Below are positions 32,701-40,061 of a stretch of DNA of 64,000 bases, piece by piece. Origin of the DNA: Catellatospora paridis (GTDB taxonomy: Bacteria > Actinomycetota > Actinomycetes > Mycobacteriales > Micromonosporaceae); NCBI RefSeq assembly GCF_009720365.1, contig NZ_WBZD01000017.1, positions 62,001 to 126,000 on the forward strand. The letters are read 5' to 3'. Under the pieces are notes generated by a model. It was not told the origin of the DNA, did no database searches, and saw only the letters and a program-made list of their open reading frames with translations. Position numbers and translations under genes: made by a program. Every line of letters starts with the position of its first letter. Position 1 is the first letter of the stretch.

Positions 32701-33121
32701 CGGTGAGGCTGACCGTGCCCTCCATGGCGGTCGCGCCGTGCAGGCCGTCGTGGTTGACCACCATCGCGCCGTCGATCATCAGCTCGGAGCCGTCGTCGCT
32801 GGTGAGCCGGAAGGTGTACGAACCGGCGGTGGTGATGTTGACGTTGCCGAGCACCTGGGCGAGGAACAGGTCCTCGAACCCGAAGTCGGCGGCGGTGGTC
32901 CAGTTGACCGTCGGCATCAGCTTGTCGACGTTGGGCGTCTGGCCCGGCTTGAGGACGCAGATCTCGTTGAGCGGCACCTGGAGGTCGAACACGCGCAGGG
33001 TGACGCCGGGTTCCTGGGTGGGGATCGCGGCGGCGGGCGCGGCCCACACCCCGCCCGCGAGGGCGAGCGCCAGTGAGACCAGCACGGGACCGCGAATTCG
33101 GCGTAGCAGTCGTCTGCCCAT
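29747..33121 (-). CDS. Secreted multidomain protein: PA14, glucose/sorbosone dehydrogenase-like propeller, CBM, ricin-B lectin, DUF1080
   Basis: 1124 residues. A Sec signal is followed by a PA14-like domain (~30-180: AGSYTFRLTSDDGSELMIDG). A six-bladed propeller resembling PQQ-type sugar dehydrogenases comes next (~200-560: GMDWLPDGRLVICTWGG, AFGLLYQDGFFYLNLSV, GLRTPHGIGWGPENGIFVTD). A CBM35/CBM6-like domain (~665-800) and a ricin-type QxW lectin with two near-identical units (KCVDVDNAGTANGTKIQLYT and KCLDVDNAGTANGTKVQLWT) follow. The C terminus is a DUF1080/3-keto-disaccharide-hydrolase domain (from ~925). It should act on an extracellular, possibly oxidised, glycan. AGGAGC precedes the ATG. 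Confidence 0.85.
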   Translation of the reverse strand: MGRRLLRRIRGPVLVSLALALAGGVWAAPAAAIPTQEPGVTLRVFDLQVPLNEICVLKPGQTPNVDKLMPTVNWTTAADFGFEDLFLAQVLGNVNITTAGSYTFRLTSDDGSELMIDGAMVVNHDGLHGATAMEGTVSLTAGYHALRLDYFERTGGQQLTLEWRTPGSSTFTLVPNSALSTDAGVVRVTAPGRKECEGVADSPGDGLPLTGVHPGYSLTNLRPGTFQPKVTGMDWLPDGRLVICTWGGTDQSGTSQAGEVYVLGNTGGATSPGNVTTKKIAGNLKEPMGLKVVDGVVYVTEKQRLTQLLDTNGDDVADQYNTIATWPWGGNFHEFAFGLLYQDGFFYLNLSVSINYGGATTVPQPASNRGTAIKVNRATGAVSYIAGGLRTPHGIGWGPENGIFVTDNQGGWLPSSKLLHIKQGRFFNHYTTPAGPFDTAPVTPPVLWMPQNEIANSPSTPILLPSGTYAGQFVIGDVTYGGLQRAFVEKVNGEYQGALFRMTQGLEAGVSEVNIGPDGAIYLGGLGAGGNWGQSGKLTYGLQKLTPNGTSVFDILAVRATGAGFEIEYTQPLSAATAASLASAYKLKQWRYQATADYGGPKLDEQNLTVTSATLSADGRKVTLAVDGRLAGRVVHIRSPRPFTSSTGASLWSTEAWYTLNAIPGQTPPPADGIYQAESAARSGGATVATDHTGYTGTGFVAGYGTLGAATTFTVTAGTAGTYQAALRYSNGPNPFAGPKTVSLYVNGVKQRQVTLGNTGNWDTWSTITESVALNAGANTVAFKYDSGDTGHVNLDALTVSGGAGAIVGIGGKCVDVDNAGTANGTKIQLYTCNGSAAQRWSRVGSTLQALGKCLDVDNAGTANGTKVQLWTCNGTGSQVWQPQPDGTILNPQSGKVLDALSGSSADGTQLHIWQAAGVLSQRWAVSGSGQRIQLFDGDDVASWQNSSGGAATWPFAGGSLESLGGDIRSRQAFGDFKLHVEWYEPLYPANVTGQQRGNSGIYLQDRYELQVLDSYGDTALDNTEAGSIYTKAAASVNAAGAPETWQSYDVVFKAARFDGSGNKTADARVTIVWNGFVVHNDITINGPTGAGAPEGAAGGPIRLQDHGDAGANPRFRNIWLEPL

Positions 33122-33277
33122 CGTTGCTCCTGGGAGAGGGGAGGTGGCCGTGCACGGGTGGTCATCGACGCCGACGATTAACACGCCCGTTACATCGGAG
33201 GGTGGATCGAGACATTAGACGCTTTCGATCGCGCTGTCCATATCTTTCGATCAATGCTGCAAAAGTTCTTGCTGTCT

Positions 33278-34036
33278 CTACAGAAGTCGGCGGGCGCGGT
33301 AGCGCAGCGACGCCTCCAATGTGGCCGCATGCACTGCTCGGGCCAGGCGAGATCCCCATTCCGAACGCGGCCCGGCGAACAGGACCTCCTCGCCCGCCTC
33401 CCGGGCGGCGACGCACACCGCGTCGGTGGGGGTGCCCGAGGCGTCGAAGCCGGCGTCCAGCAGCGACTGCACCTTCGCCTCGGTGGCGGTGGCCACCGCG
33501 TTGACCATCGCGCCGGGCGACAGCGCCACCGGCAGCGCGACGATCATGTTGATCGTGCCCGGAACCGGGGCGGCCCTTCCCGGTGCGGCCGTCACGGAGG
33601 CGGCCGTCACCGGTGCGGTCCCCGTCGGAACCGCCGCCGGGGTCGGGGCCACGTCTCGCGCGTTCGCGGCGGGCTCCGCGGCCCAGCCGCACACGCCGAT
33701 TCCCGCCGTGACCAGTGCCTCGACGCCGCCGTCGACGGCGAAGGCCCCCTCTGACACGCGGGCGGCCGTCATCAGGCCGACGCCGCGCCCGGTCATGCCG
33801 TGCCGCTGAGCGATCTCGGCCAGGTGCCGGTCCGGGTCCAGCCGGGTGTACCCGTGTCCGACCTGGGCGTTGAGCACCCACGCCCGCGGTCCCAGGCCGC
33901 CGCCGAGCACCGCGCTGGAGATCATCTGCCAGCCGTCACCGGCCCGCCACAGCAGCGCAGGCATGCTGCCCGAGGTGTCCCCGTGGTGGACCAGCAGGGC
34001 ACGCAACAGCACGGCATCGGGATGGGGCATCGGCAC
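33278..34036 (-). CDS. cbiZ: Adenosylcobinamide amidohydrolase CbiZ-like
   Basis: 252 residues. The conserved CbiZ block is GTINMIVALPVALSPGAMVN followed by AVATATEAKVQSLLDAGFDASGTPTDAVCVAA. CbiZ removes the nucleotide-loop precursor side from pseudo-cobinamides so that they can be salvaged. Residues ~125-160 are an Ala/Pro/Thr-rich stretch inserted ahead of this block. The GTG at 34036 has an AGGG 7-8 nt upstream; an ATG at 34030 is an alternative. No other cobalamin genes adjoin it, but the window also has a cobalamin-type MerR regulator at 57.4 kb. Confidence 0.82.
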   Translation of the reverse strand: MPMPHPDAVLLRALLVHHGDTSGSMPALLWRAGDGWQMISSAVLGGGLGPRAWVLNAQVGHGYTRLDPDRHLAEIAQRHGMTGRGVGLMTAARVSEGAFAVDGGVEALVTAGIGVCGWAAEPAANARDVAPTPAAVPTGTAPVTAASVTAAPGRAAPVPGTINMIVALPVALSPGAMVNAVATATEAKVQSLLDAGFDASGTPTDAVCVAAREAGEEVLFAGPRSEWGSRLARAVHAATLEASLRYRARRLL

Positions 34037-34075
34037 ACGGCACCCTAACGCGCCTGCCCGCGCCCCTCGCAGTGT

Positions 34076-36271
34076 CTATGAGGAGCGGGGTGTGTGGGCA
34101 GCGGCGGAGGACGCCTTCGCGGGGTCGCGGCGTGGGCGGGGTAGGTTCGGCGAGGCGGTCCCAGGGGTGGGCGGCAGCGCGGCGCCTCGGGCGGGCCACC
34201 AGTTGGCGCGGCCGAGCAGCGACATCATGGCGGGCAGGAGCAGGCCGCGCACCACGGTGACGTCGAGCAGGACCGCGACGGCCATGCCGACGCCGATCTC
34301 CTTGACGGCGACCAGCTCGCCCAGCGCGAAGCCGAGGAAGACGATGCCGATCGACACCGCTGCGGCGGTCACCACCGGACCGGTGGCGGTGATCCCGGCC
34401 AGCACGGCGCGGTCGTTGGCGGCGCGGTCGTCGCCGGTGCGGCGGGCCCACTCCTCCCGGATCCGGGCCAGCAGGAACACCTCGTAGTCCATGGACAGGC
34501 CGAAGACGAACACGAACAGCAGCAGCGGCGTGGTCAGGTCCAGCGCGCCCCAGGGCGTGAAGCCGAGCAGACCCGAACCCCAGCCCCACTGGAACACCGC
34601 GACCAGCACGCCGAGCGTGGCCAGCATGGTCAGCAGATTCATCAGCAGCGCCTTCACCGGCACCACCAGCGAGCCGGTGAGCAGGAACAGCAGCAGCGCC
34701 GTCGCGACCACGACGACGGCGAGCGCGATCGGCAGCCGGTCGGCGGTGGCGTCCTTAGCGTCGACGAGCTGCGCGGCGGGTCCTGCCACCAGCATCGGCA
34801 CCGAGGTCTCCAGCGCGCGCAGATCGTGCACGAACTGCTGGGCCTGCTCGTCCGTGGCCGGGCCCGGTCGCTCCACCTCGGCGATGACGACCTGTGGCGG
34901 CACGTTCTCGCGCAGATCCACATCGGTCACGCCGGGCAGGGCGCGCATCCGCGCGAGCAGCACCTGCACGGCAGGATCGGCGGCGGCGGCCTCGATGACC
35001 ACGGGGACCGGCTGCGGGTACTTCGCGGCGAAGTGGTGCTCGTACGCCTCGTACGCCTGCCGGGCCTCGCTGCTCGCCGGCAGCGAGCGGGCGTCGGAGT
35101 CGGCGAGGTTGACGTGCAGCAGGGGCACGCTCAGGGTGAGCAGGGCCGCGGTCACCGCGAGCGCCACCGCGGCGGGCCGGCGCTGCGCGAACGCCGCCGA
35201 CCGGGCCAGCATTCCCGGGCCGCGCCGCATGGGACGCCGCCAGACCCAGGTCCGGGTCCCGGGCGCGGGGATGCGCCGGTGCGCGATCGCGATCAGCGCG
35301 GGCACCAGTGTCAGGCCGGTCGCCGTGGCCAGCAGGACCACCAGCGCGCCGCCCAGCGCCATCGCGGCCAGCAGCGGGTCGGCGAAGACGAACAGGCCGG
35401 ACAGCGCGGCGCCCACGGCCAGCCCGGACACCAGCACCGCCCGCCCGGCGGTGGCCACCGTCCGGGCCAGCAGGTCCGGTATCGGCGCGCGGGGGTCGGC
35501 GGCGCGTTCCTCGCGGAAGCGGGCCAGGATCAGCAGGCTGTAGTCGACGGCCAGGCCCAGGCCGAGCAGGGTGACCACGTTGACGGTGTAGTCGCTGACG
35601 CCGATCGTGCCGGCCAGTCCGGTCAGCGCCAGCAGGGTGCCGGCGACCGTGGCCAGCGCCGCGCCGATCGGCAGGCTGCCCGCGGCCAGCCCGCCCAGCA
35701 TCACCACCAGCGCACCGCACAGCACGATCAGCGCCACCGACTCCCCGAGCGCGGCGTCCGCGATCGCCTGGTCGCCGAAGTCGCGCTCGGCCAGCAGTTT
35801 CCCGCCGACCAGCACCTGCGGCACGGACACCCGGTGCAGTGCGGCCCGCACCTGGTCGGCGACGGCGAGGGCGTCGTCGTCGCTCAGCTGCGGCGACAGC
35901 TCGACGACGACCAGCGAGTGCTGATTGTCGGCCGTGATCTGCACCGTCCCCGCCGTGTACGGGTCGGTGACCTTGACGACGCCCGGGATGGCCCGGATCT
36001 CGAACATGATCCGGCTGGCCTGGTCGACGAGGTCGGTGGCGAAGAAGTTCCGCCCGGACAGCACCGCGACCAGCTGCTCGCCGGTCGGCGTCAACTCGTC
36101 GAGGCGGGCCTGCGCGGCGGTCGAGGGCGCGTCCGGGCGCAGGTCGTCCAGGGGCTGGGTCCGGTCGTAGACCGTGCCGCCGAAGACCGCCCCGCACAGG
36201 GCGATCCCGGCCCAGCCGGCGATGACGGCGTACCGCCCCCGGGCGGCGATCCGACCGAGCCGTGCGAGCAT
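34076..36271 (-). CDS. MMPL-family (RND-type) transporter
   Basis: 731 residues with two repeated halves, each of one helix, a large extracytoplasmic loop and five helices. Typical words are LLGLGLAVDYSLLILARFREERA in the first half and LFVFVFGLSMDYEVFLLARIREEW in the second (GLSMDYE motif). Such proteins export lipids or drugs using the proton gradient. The start is the ATG at 36271. It is monocistronic, with no lipid synthesis genes nearby, so substrate is unknown. Confidence 0.9.
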   Translation of the reverse strand: MLARLGRIAARGRYAVIAGWAGIALCGAVFGGTVYDRTQPLDDLRPDAPSTAAQARLDELTPTGEQLVAVLSGRNFFATDLVDQASRIMFEIRAIPGVVKVTDPYTAGTVQITADNQHSLVVVELSPQLSDDDALAVADQVRAALHRVSVPQVLVGGKLLAERDFGDQAIADAALGESVALIVLCGALVVMLGGLAAGSLPIGAALATVAGTLLALTGLAGTIGVSDYTVNVVTLLGLGLAVDYSLLILARFREERAADPRAPIPDLLARTVATAGRAVLVSGLAVGAALSGLFVFADPLLAAMALGGALVVLLATATGLTLVPALIAIAHRRIPAPGTRTWVWRRPMRRGPGMLARSAAFAQRRPAAVALAVTAALLTLSVPLLHVNLADSDARSLPASSEARQAYEAYEHHFAAKYPQPVPVVIEAAAADPAVQVLLARMRALPGVTDVDLRENVPPQVVIAEVERPGPATDEQAQQFVHDLRALETSVPMLVAGPAAQLVDAKDATADRLPIALAVVVVATALLLFLLTGSLVVPVKALLMNLLTMLATLGVLVAVFQWGWGSGLLGFTPWGALDLTTPLLLFVFVFGLSMDYEVFLLARIREEWARRTGDDRAANDRAVLAGITATGPVVTAAAVSIGIVFLGFALGELVAVKEIGVGMAVAVLLDVTVVRGLLLPAMMSLLGRANWWPARGAALPPTPGTASPNLPRPRRDPAKASSAAAHTPRSS

Positions 36272-36397
36272 CGCGTCCTCCTGGTGACCGGGCCGATCCG
36301 GTGATCGCCGACGCCATGAAATACCGCCGACCGTCCGAACGCAACAGCCGTCGCGCGCCCCTGTTCACCGCGGCCGCCCGTTGGTACGTTCTCGCGC

Positions 36398-37012
36398 ATG
36401 TCGATCGCCCGTGCGCTGCGCGCCCTCACCGCGGGCTGCGCCCTCGCGGGCGTGGTGCTGCTGCTGGTGGACACCGGAGGCGACCCGGGCGTGGCCGTCT
36501 ACTTCACGGTGCAGAGCAACCTGATCGTCGCGGCCGTGTTCGGGTGCGCCGCGCTCGGGAGGGGCGGCGTGCGGCTGCGCGGGGCCGCGACCCTCTACAT
36601 CGCCATCACCGGCACCGTGTACCACCTGGTGCTGACCAATCCGGTGAGCCCGTTCTTCACGGCCGACCCGGGTGCGGACACGATGCACAACCTGCTCCTG
36701 CACACGGTGACCCCGCTGCTGGCGGCGATCGACTGGCTGCTGGTCAACCGGGAGCGGGTGCGCTGGTGGCACGCCGGCGCGTGGCTGGCCTACCCGCTGG
36801 CCTACCTGGCGTTCGCGCTGGTACGCGGGCCGCTCACGGGCCGGTACCCGTACCCCTTCATCGACGCGGGCGCGCTCGGCTACGGCGCGGTCGCGGTGAA
36901 CGCCGCCATTTTCTCGGTGTTGTTCTTCCTGCTGGGACTGCTGCTCATCGGGCTGGGCGAGCTGGCCCGGCGGGTCCGGCGCGCGCCGGCCACCGCGCCC
37001 GACGCCGGCTGA
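36398..37012 (+). CDS. Pr6Pr-like integral membrane protein
   Basis: 204 residues, six helices. The motifs YFTVQSNLIVAAVFGCAAL, FHxxL-like YHLVLTNPV, MHNLLLHTVTPLLAAIDWLL and the late YPYPFID are those of the Pr6Pr/FAR-17a-AIG1-like family. Eukaryotic relatives hydrolyse fatty-acid esters of hydroxy fatty acids; the bacterial function is unknown. The ATG has no strong ribosome binding site. It is divergent from the MMPL gene. Confidence 0.78.
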   Translation: MSIARALRALTAGCALAGVVLLLVDTGGDPGVAVYFTVQSNLIVAAVFGCAALGRGGVRLRGAATLYIAITGTVYHLVLTNPVSPFFTADPGADTMHNLLLHTVTPLLAAIDWLLVNRERVRWWHAGAWLAYPLAYLAFALVRGPLTGRYPYPFIDAGALGYGAVAVNAAIFSVLFFLLGLLLIGLGELARRVRRAPATAPDAG

Positions 37013-37016
37013 CCGA

Positions 37017-37754
37017 TCATCGGATGGCGGCCGTCACCATGCCCGTCGTGCCGAGCGGGACCTGCGCGAGCACCTCGCCGGCCGGGCTCAGCACACTCGT
37101 CGGGCCGTAGCCGACCCGCAGCTCGTCGCGCTCGCCGGTGACGTCGGCGGAGACCAGCCACATCCTCGTCTCCCGCGCCCGCTCGGCCCTGATCCGGTGA
37201 TGGCGGTCGCGCCACTCGTCGGCGGCGGGGCGTCGCATCATGTTCTGCGCGGGCACCAGCAGCACCCGCGCGCCCTGCCCGGCGACCGCCGCGGCGGCCT
37301 CGGGGAACTGCGTGTCGTAGCAGATGTTGATGCCGAACCGGACGCCGTTGCAGACGAACGTCGGATACGAGCCGCCAGGTGCGAAGTACTGCTCGCCGTC
37401 GGTGAGGTGCGTCTTGCGGTAGACCCCGGCCAACTCGCCGCCGGTGACCACCGCCGCGGAGTTGTACAGGTCGTCCCCGTCGGCCTCGATCATGCCGAAG
37501 ACCAGCGTCTGCCGGATCGGGCGCAGCCGGCGCAGCACCGCGGCGAACCCGGCCGAGTCGAGGCTCAGCGCGTGCCTGTTCAGGTGCGCGGGCTCCACCA
37601 GGTAGCCCTGCAGGAAACCTTCGGGGAACAGGAGCAGGTCGAGGTCGTGGGCCTCGTCCCGTTCGGCGAAGCCTGCCATGCAGGCGATCGCCGCATCGAC
37701 GTCTCCCAACAGCTCCGGCGTCTGGCAGGCGCCGACCCGCAACACTGCGCGCAT
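37017..37754 (-). CDS. Carbon-nitrogen hydrolase (nitrilase superfamily)
   Basis: 245 residues. The catalytic Glu-Lys-Cys triad is clear: LLFPEGFLQGY (Glu), YRKTHLTDGEQY (Lys) and GINICYDTQFPE (Cys). The length and sequence fit the amidase/omega-amidase-like branches rather than true nitrilases. It would hydrolyse a small amide in the cytoplasm. The start at 37754 is inferred from the family N terminus (RAVLRVGACQTPELLGD); the upstream ribosome site is poor, so it might be leaderless. Confidence 0.87.
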   Translation of the reverse strand: MRAVLRVGACQTPELLGDVDAAIACMAGFAERDEAHDLDLLLFPEGFLQGYLVEPAHLNRHALSLDSAGFAAVLRRLRPIRQTLVFGMIEADGDDLYNSAAVVTGGELAGVYRKTHLTDGEQYFAPGGSYPTFVCNGVRFGINICYDTQFPEAAAAVAGQGARVLLVPAQNMMRRPAADEWRDRHHRIRAERARETRMWLVSADVTGERDELRVGYGPTSVLSPAGEVLAQVPLGTTGMVTAAIR

Positions 37755-37792
37755 CTCCAGGAGCGTAGTGGCGTCGATGCGGGCCGGTGCGC

Positions 37793-38074
37793 CTAGGAGA
37801 AGGCGGCGGCGAGCGCGCCGGCCTCGATGATGATGATCGCCAGGGGCAGTACCAGGCAGGTGTAGAGGCCGGTCACCGACCAGCCGATGACGACCGCGGC
37901 CAGGGCGAACCCGTTGCCGGTCTGACCCCGCTCGCGGATCTGCCGGCGAGTGACGTGGTCGAGGATCGCACCGACGGGCGCGCACACGTAGGTGACCACG
38001 CCGAGGCAGGCCAGCAGTTGGGCAGGCACGGCCAGCACGTTGTTGCGGCTGACGAACTGCTTGGCATGACCCAC
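37793..38074 (-). CDS. DUF4190-like small membrane protein
   Basis: 93 residues with two or three hydrophobic stretches. Between them, APVGAILDHVTRRQIRERGQTGNGFALAAVVIGW is the DUF4190 pattern (helix, HxxxxxIRxRGExGxGxA, helix). Function unknown; common in actinomycetes. It stands alone between the nitrilase-family gene and the LuxR-type regulator. Confidence 0.72.
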   Translation of the reverse strand: MGHAKQFVSRNNVLAVPAQLLACLGVVTYVCAPVGAILDHVTRRQIRERGQTGNGFALAAVVIGWSVTGLYTCLVLPLAIIIIEAGALAAAFS

Positions 38075-38145
38075 GGCCGCTGCCGTCGCCCTGGCTGTCC
38101 GGTCGAACGGGATGTTACCGAAGCATCAGCGGACGTGTCACCCGT

Positions 38146-39633
38146 TCATGCGCCATTGTGGACGGCCGGGGTCCGGGTTGCGGAGGCCAGTTCGGTGCGG
38201 TTGCGTACGCCCAGTTTGCGGAAGATGTTGCCGAGGTGGAACTCGACGGTCTTGGCGGACACCCCCAGCAGCGCCGCGACCTCCCGGTTGCTGAGCCCGC
38301 CCGCGACGGCCCGGGCGACCCTGGCCTCGGCCTCCGTCAGCTGCGGCCCGTCGGGCGCAGGCGTGTGCACGCCGCCGGCTTCGGTGGGCTGCGACCCGTG
38401 GGGCCGGGGCGCGGGCACGGCGCCGGAAGGGCCCGCGCCCGCCGGGCCGCCGGGCCCGCCGACGCGCTGCAGGTCGGCCATGACCTGGGCGAGCAGCCCG
38501 GCCGCGCCGATCGCGGCGTAGCCGGTGCAGGCGGCCTCCAGCAGCCGGGTCGCGTCCGCCCGGCGGCCCAGCCGGGCGTGCTGCGCGCCCAGCAGCCAGG
38601 CCATCCGGGGGCGGGAGAGCCGCTCCACGGGCCGGTTGAGCCCGGCCAGCGACGCCTCGAACCGGGCCATCGCCGCGAAGTCGGTGGGCTGCGCGATCCA
38701 GCCGCGCCAGGCGGGCAGCGCCGGTGCGCCGGGCCAGCCCAGCGGCGGGTCGGGCATGCCCGACAGCAGCGCGGCGGCGGCGTCCGGGCGGCCGTGCAGG
38801 GCGTAGTGGGTGGCCAGCTCCCAGCGGTGTTCGAAGATGAGGCCGGAGTTGACCCCGACCACGGTGTCGACGAGGAATTCGAGCATGCCGAGCCAGGCTT
38901 CGGTGTCGCCGGAGGCCAGGTGCAGCGTGGCCGCGCATTCGGCGATGTGCGCCGCGACCCAGTGCGACCCCGACCGTGCCGCCAGGTCGCGGGCCTGGGG
39001 CAGGCAGGCCGCCGCGGCGGCCAGGTCGCCGCACATGGCCTCGATCTTGATCAGCCACGAGGTGACTTCGGCCTCGATGTCGAGCCGCTGCGCCGCGCGG
39101 GCCAGCCGCTGCGCCTCGTGCAGTCCGACCCGACCGCGCAGCAGGTCGCCGCTCCAGGCGTCGCCGAGGCCGAGCATGGAGACCAGCCGGGCGCGGCGCG
39201 CGGGTTCGGTGTCGGCCGCTGCGACGAGGTGGGCGAAGCGCGGCCGGATCTCCTGTGGACGCATCAGGGTCAGCGTGCAGAACATGGCGCACTCCAGGTA
39301 GAGCGGGTCGGCGTGCAGCCGGTGCGTCTCGATGAGCCGCAGGGCGATCTCCAGATGCCTGGTGGCGTGGGGTTTCCTGGTGCGTACGCCGACGGCTCCG
39401 GCCACCGTGTGGAACAGCACCTCGGTATGCGGGCGGGCCGGGTCGGAGCGCAGCGCTGACAGCCGGTCGGCCAGCGGGCTCATGGCGGCCGGGTCGGCGG
39501 TGCGGGACACCTGGAAGAACGCTTCGGTGACCAGCCGGGCGGCGGCCACCGGCTCGGTGGTGCGCCGCGCGGCGGCCAGCAGCCGATCGGACTCGACATC
39601 GGGGAACACGCGCACAGAGTAGTGGGGCCGCAC
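38146..39633 (-). CDS. LuxR-family regulator with helical (TPR-like) sensor half
   Basis: 495 residues. The C-terminal GerE HTH is LTEAEARVARAVAGGLSNREVAALLGVSAKTVEFHLGNIFRKLGV. The first ~400 residues are an Ala/Leu/Arg-rich helical array like the C-terminal half of LAL (large ATP-binding LuxR) regulators, but no Walker ATPase precedes it, so it is a short LAL relative. An Ala/Pro/Gly-rich linker (~405-430) joins the two. A possible start lies at 39633; an internal GTG at 39612 is an alternative. Target genes are not evident. Confidence 0.78.
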   Translation of the reverse strand: MRPHYSVRVFPDVESDRLLAAARRTTEPVAAARLVTEAFFQVSRTADPAAMSPLADRLSALRSDPARPHTEVLFHTVAGAVGVRTRKPHATRHLEIALRLIETHRLHADPLYLECAMFCTLTLMRPQEIRPRFAHLVAAADTEPARRARLVSMLGLGDAWSGDLLRGRVGLHEAQRLARAAQRLDIEAEVTSWLIKIEAMCGDLAAAAACLPQARDLAARSGSHWVAAHIAECAATLHLASGDTEAWLGMLEFLVDTVVGVNSGLIFEHRWELATHYALHGRPDAAAALLSGMPDPPLGWPGAPALPAWRGWIAQPTDFAAMARFEASLAGLNRPVERLSRPRMAWLLGAQHARLGRRADATRLLEAACTGYAAIGAAGLLAQVMADLQRVGGPGGPAGAGPSGAVPAPRPHGSQPTEAGGVHTPAPDGPQLTEAEARVARAVAGGLSNREVAALLGVSAKTVEFHLGNIFRKLGVRNRTELASATRTPAVHNGA

Positions 39634-39659
39634 CAGGGATATCCCCAGGTCGCGCCAGG

Positions 39660-39794
39660 GTGCGACTGGCGGAATGGCGACAGCCGGCGGCCGAGCAGCC
39701 GCGCCGTGAGCACCGGGTGCTGCGCCTGTGCGACGCCACCGCGTGTTACGTGGCCTGGCGGGCGTACGACGAGCCGGCGGCCGGGTGGCGGTGA
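39660..39794 (+). CDS. Possible 44-residue small protein
   Basis: A GTG-started frame encoding a basic peptide that ends LRLCDATACYVAWRAYDEP followed by AAGWR. The C-terminal half has protein-like composition (Cys, Tyr, Trp). The ribosome site is weak and the 3' end overlaps a hairpin. The rest of the 428-bp gap 39634-40061 shows only that hairpin and the cydA leader. Confidence 0.35.
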   Translation: MRLAEWRQPAAEQPRREHRVLRLCDATACYVAWRAYDEPAAGWR

Positions 39795-39810
39795 TCGGCC
39801 GCCACCCGGC
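39780..39810 (+). terminator. Hairpin in the gap upstream of cydA
   Basis: A perfect 12-bp stem (39780-39791 with 39799-39810) and 7-nt loop. It overlaps the end of the small frame at 39660-39794 and may insulate cydAB. Confidence 0.5.
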
Positions 39811-40061
39811 CGGGTCCCGGCCTTTGACACGTGTGCACGGGAATCCTTTCCGGGACGGAAGTCGGAGCGCTTCCAGAGCCTCAGGATTCAGGTGGGACGA
39901 GCGATCGCATAGACGTTTCGAAATGGCCGGCGGTCCGGGGACGAGGCGGACAGTGACCTACGAGCGTGACACAGCTCCCATTCGGGGGAGACCCCGTCAT
40001 TCAGCTCATATTCAGGGAGGACGCTGCTGCCAGTAGCCTCGCACAGGCAGGAGTCCCCGGC

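Noticed and set aside
29801-33076. A 1091-codon open frame on the + strand
   Set aside because: It is a composition shadow of the large secreted protein on the - strand, with no recognisable domain and Ala/Val/Arg/Gly bias only.
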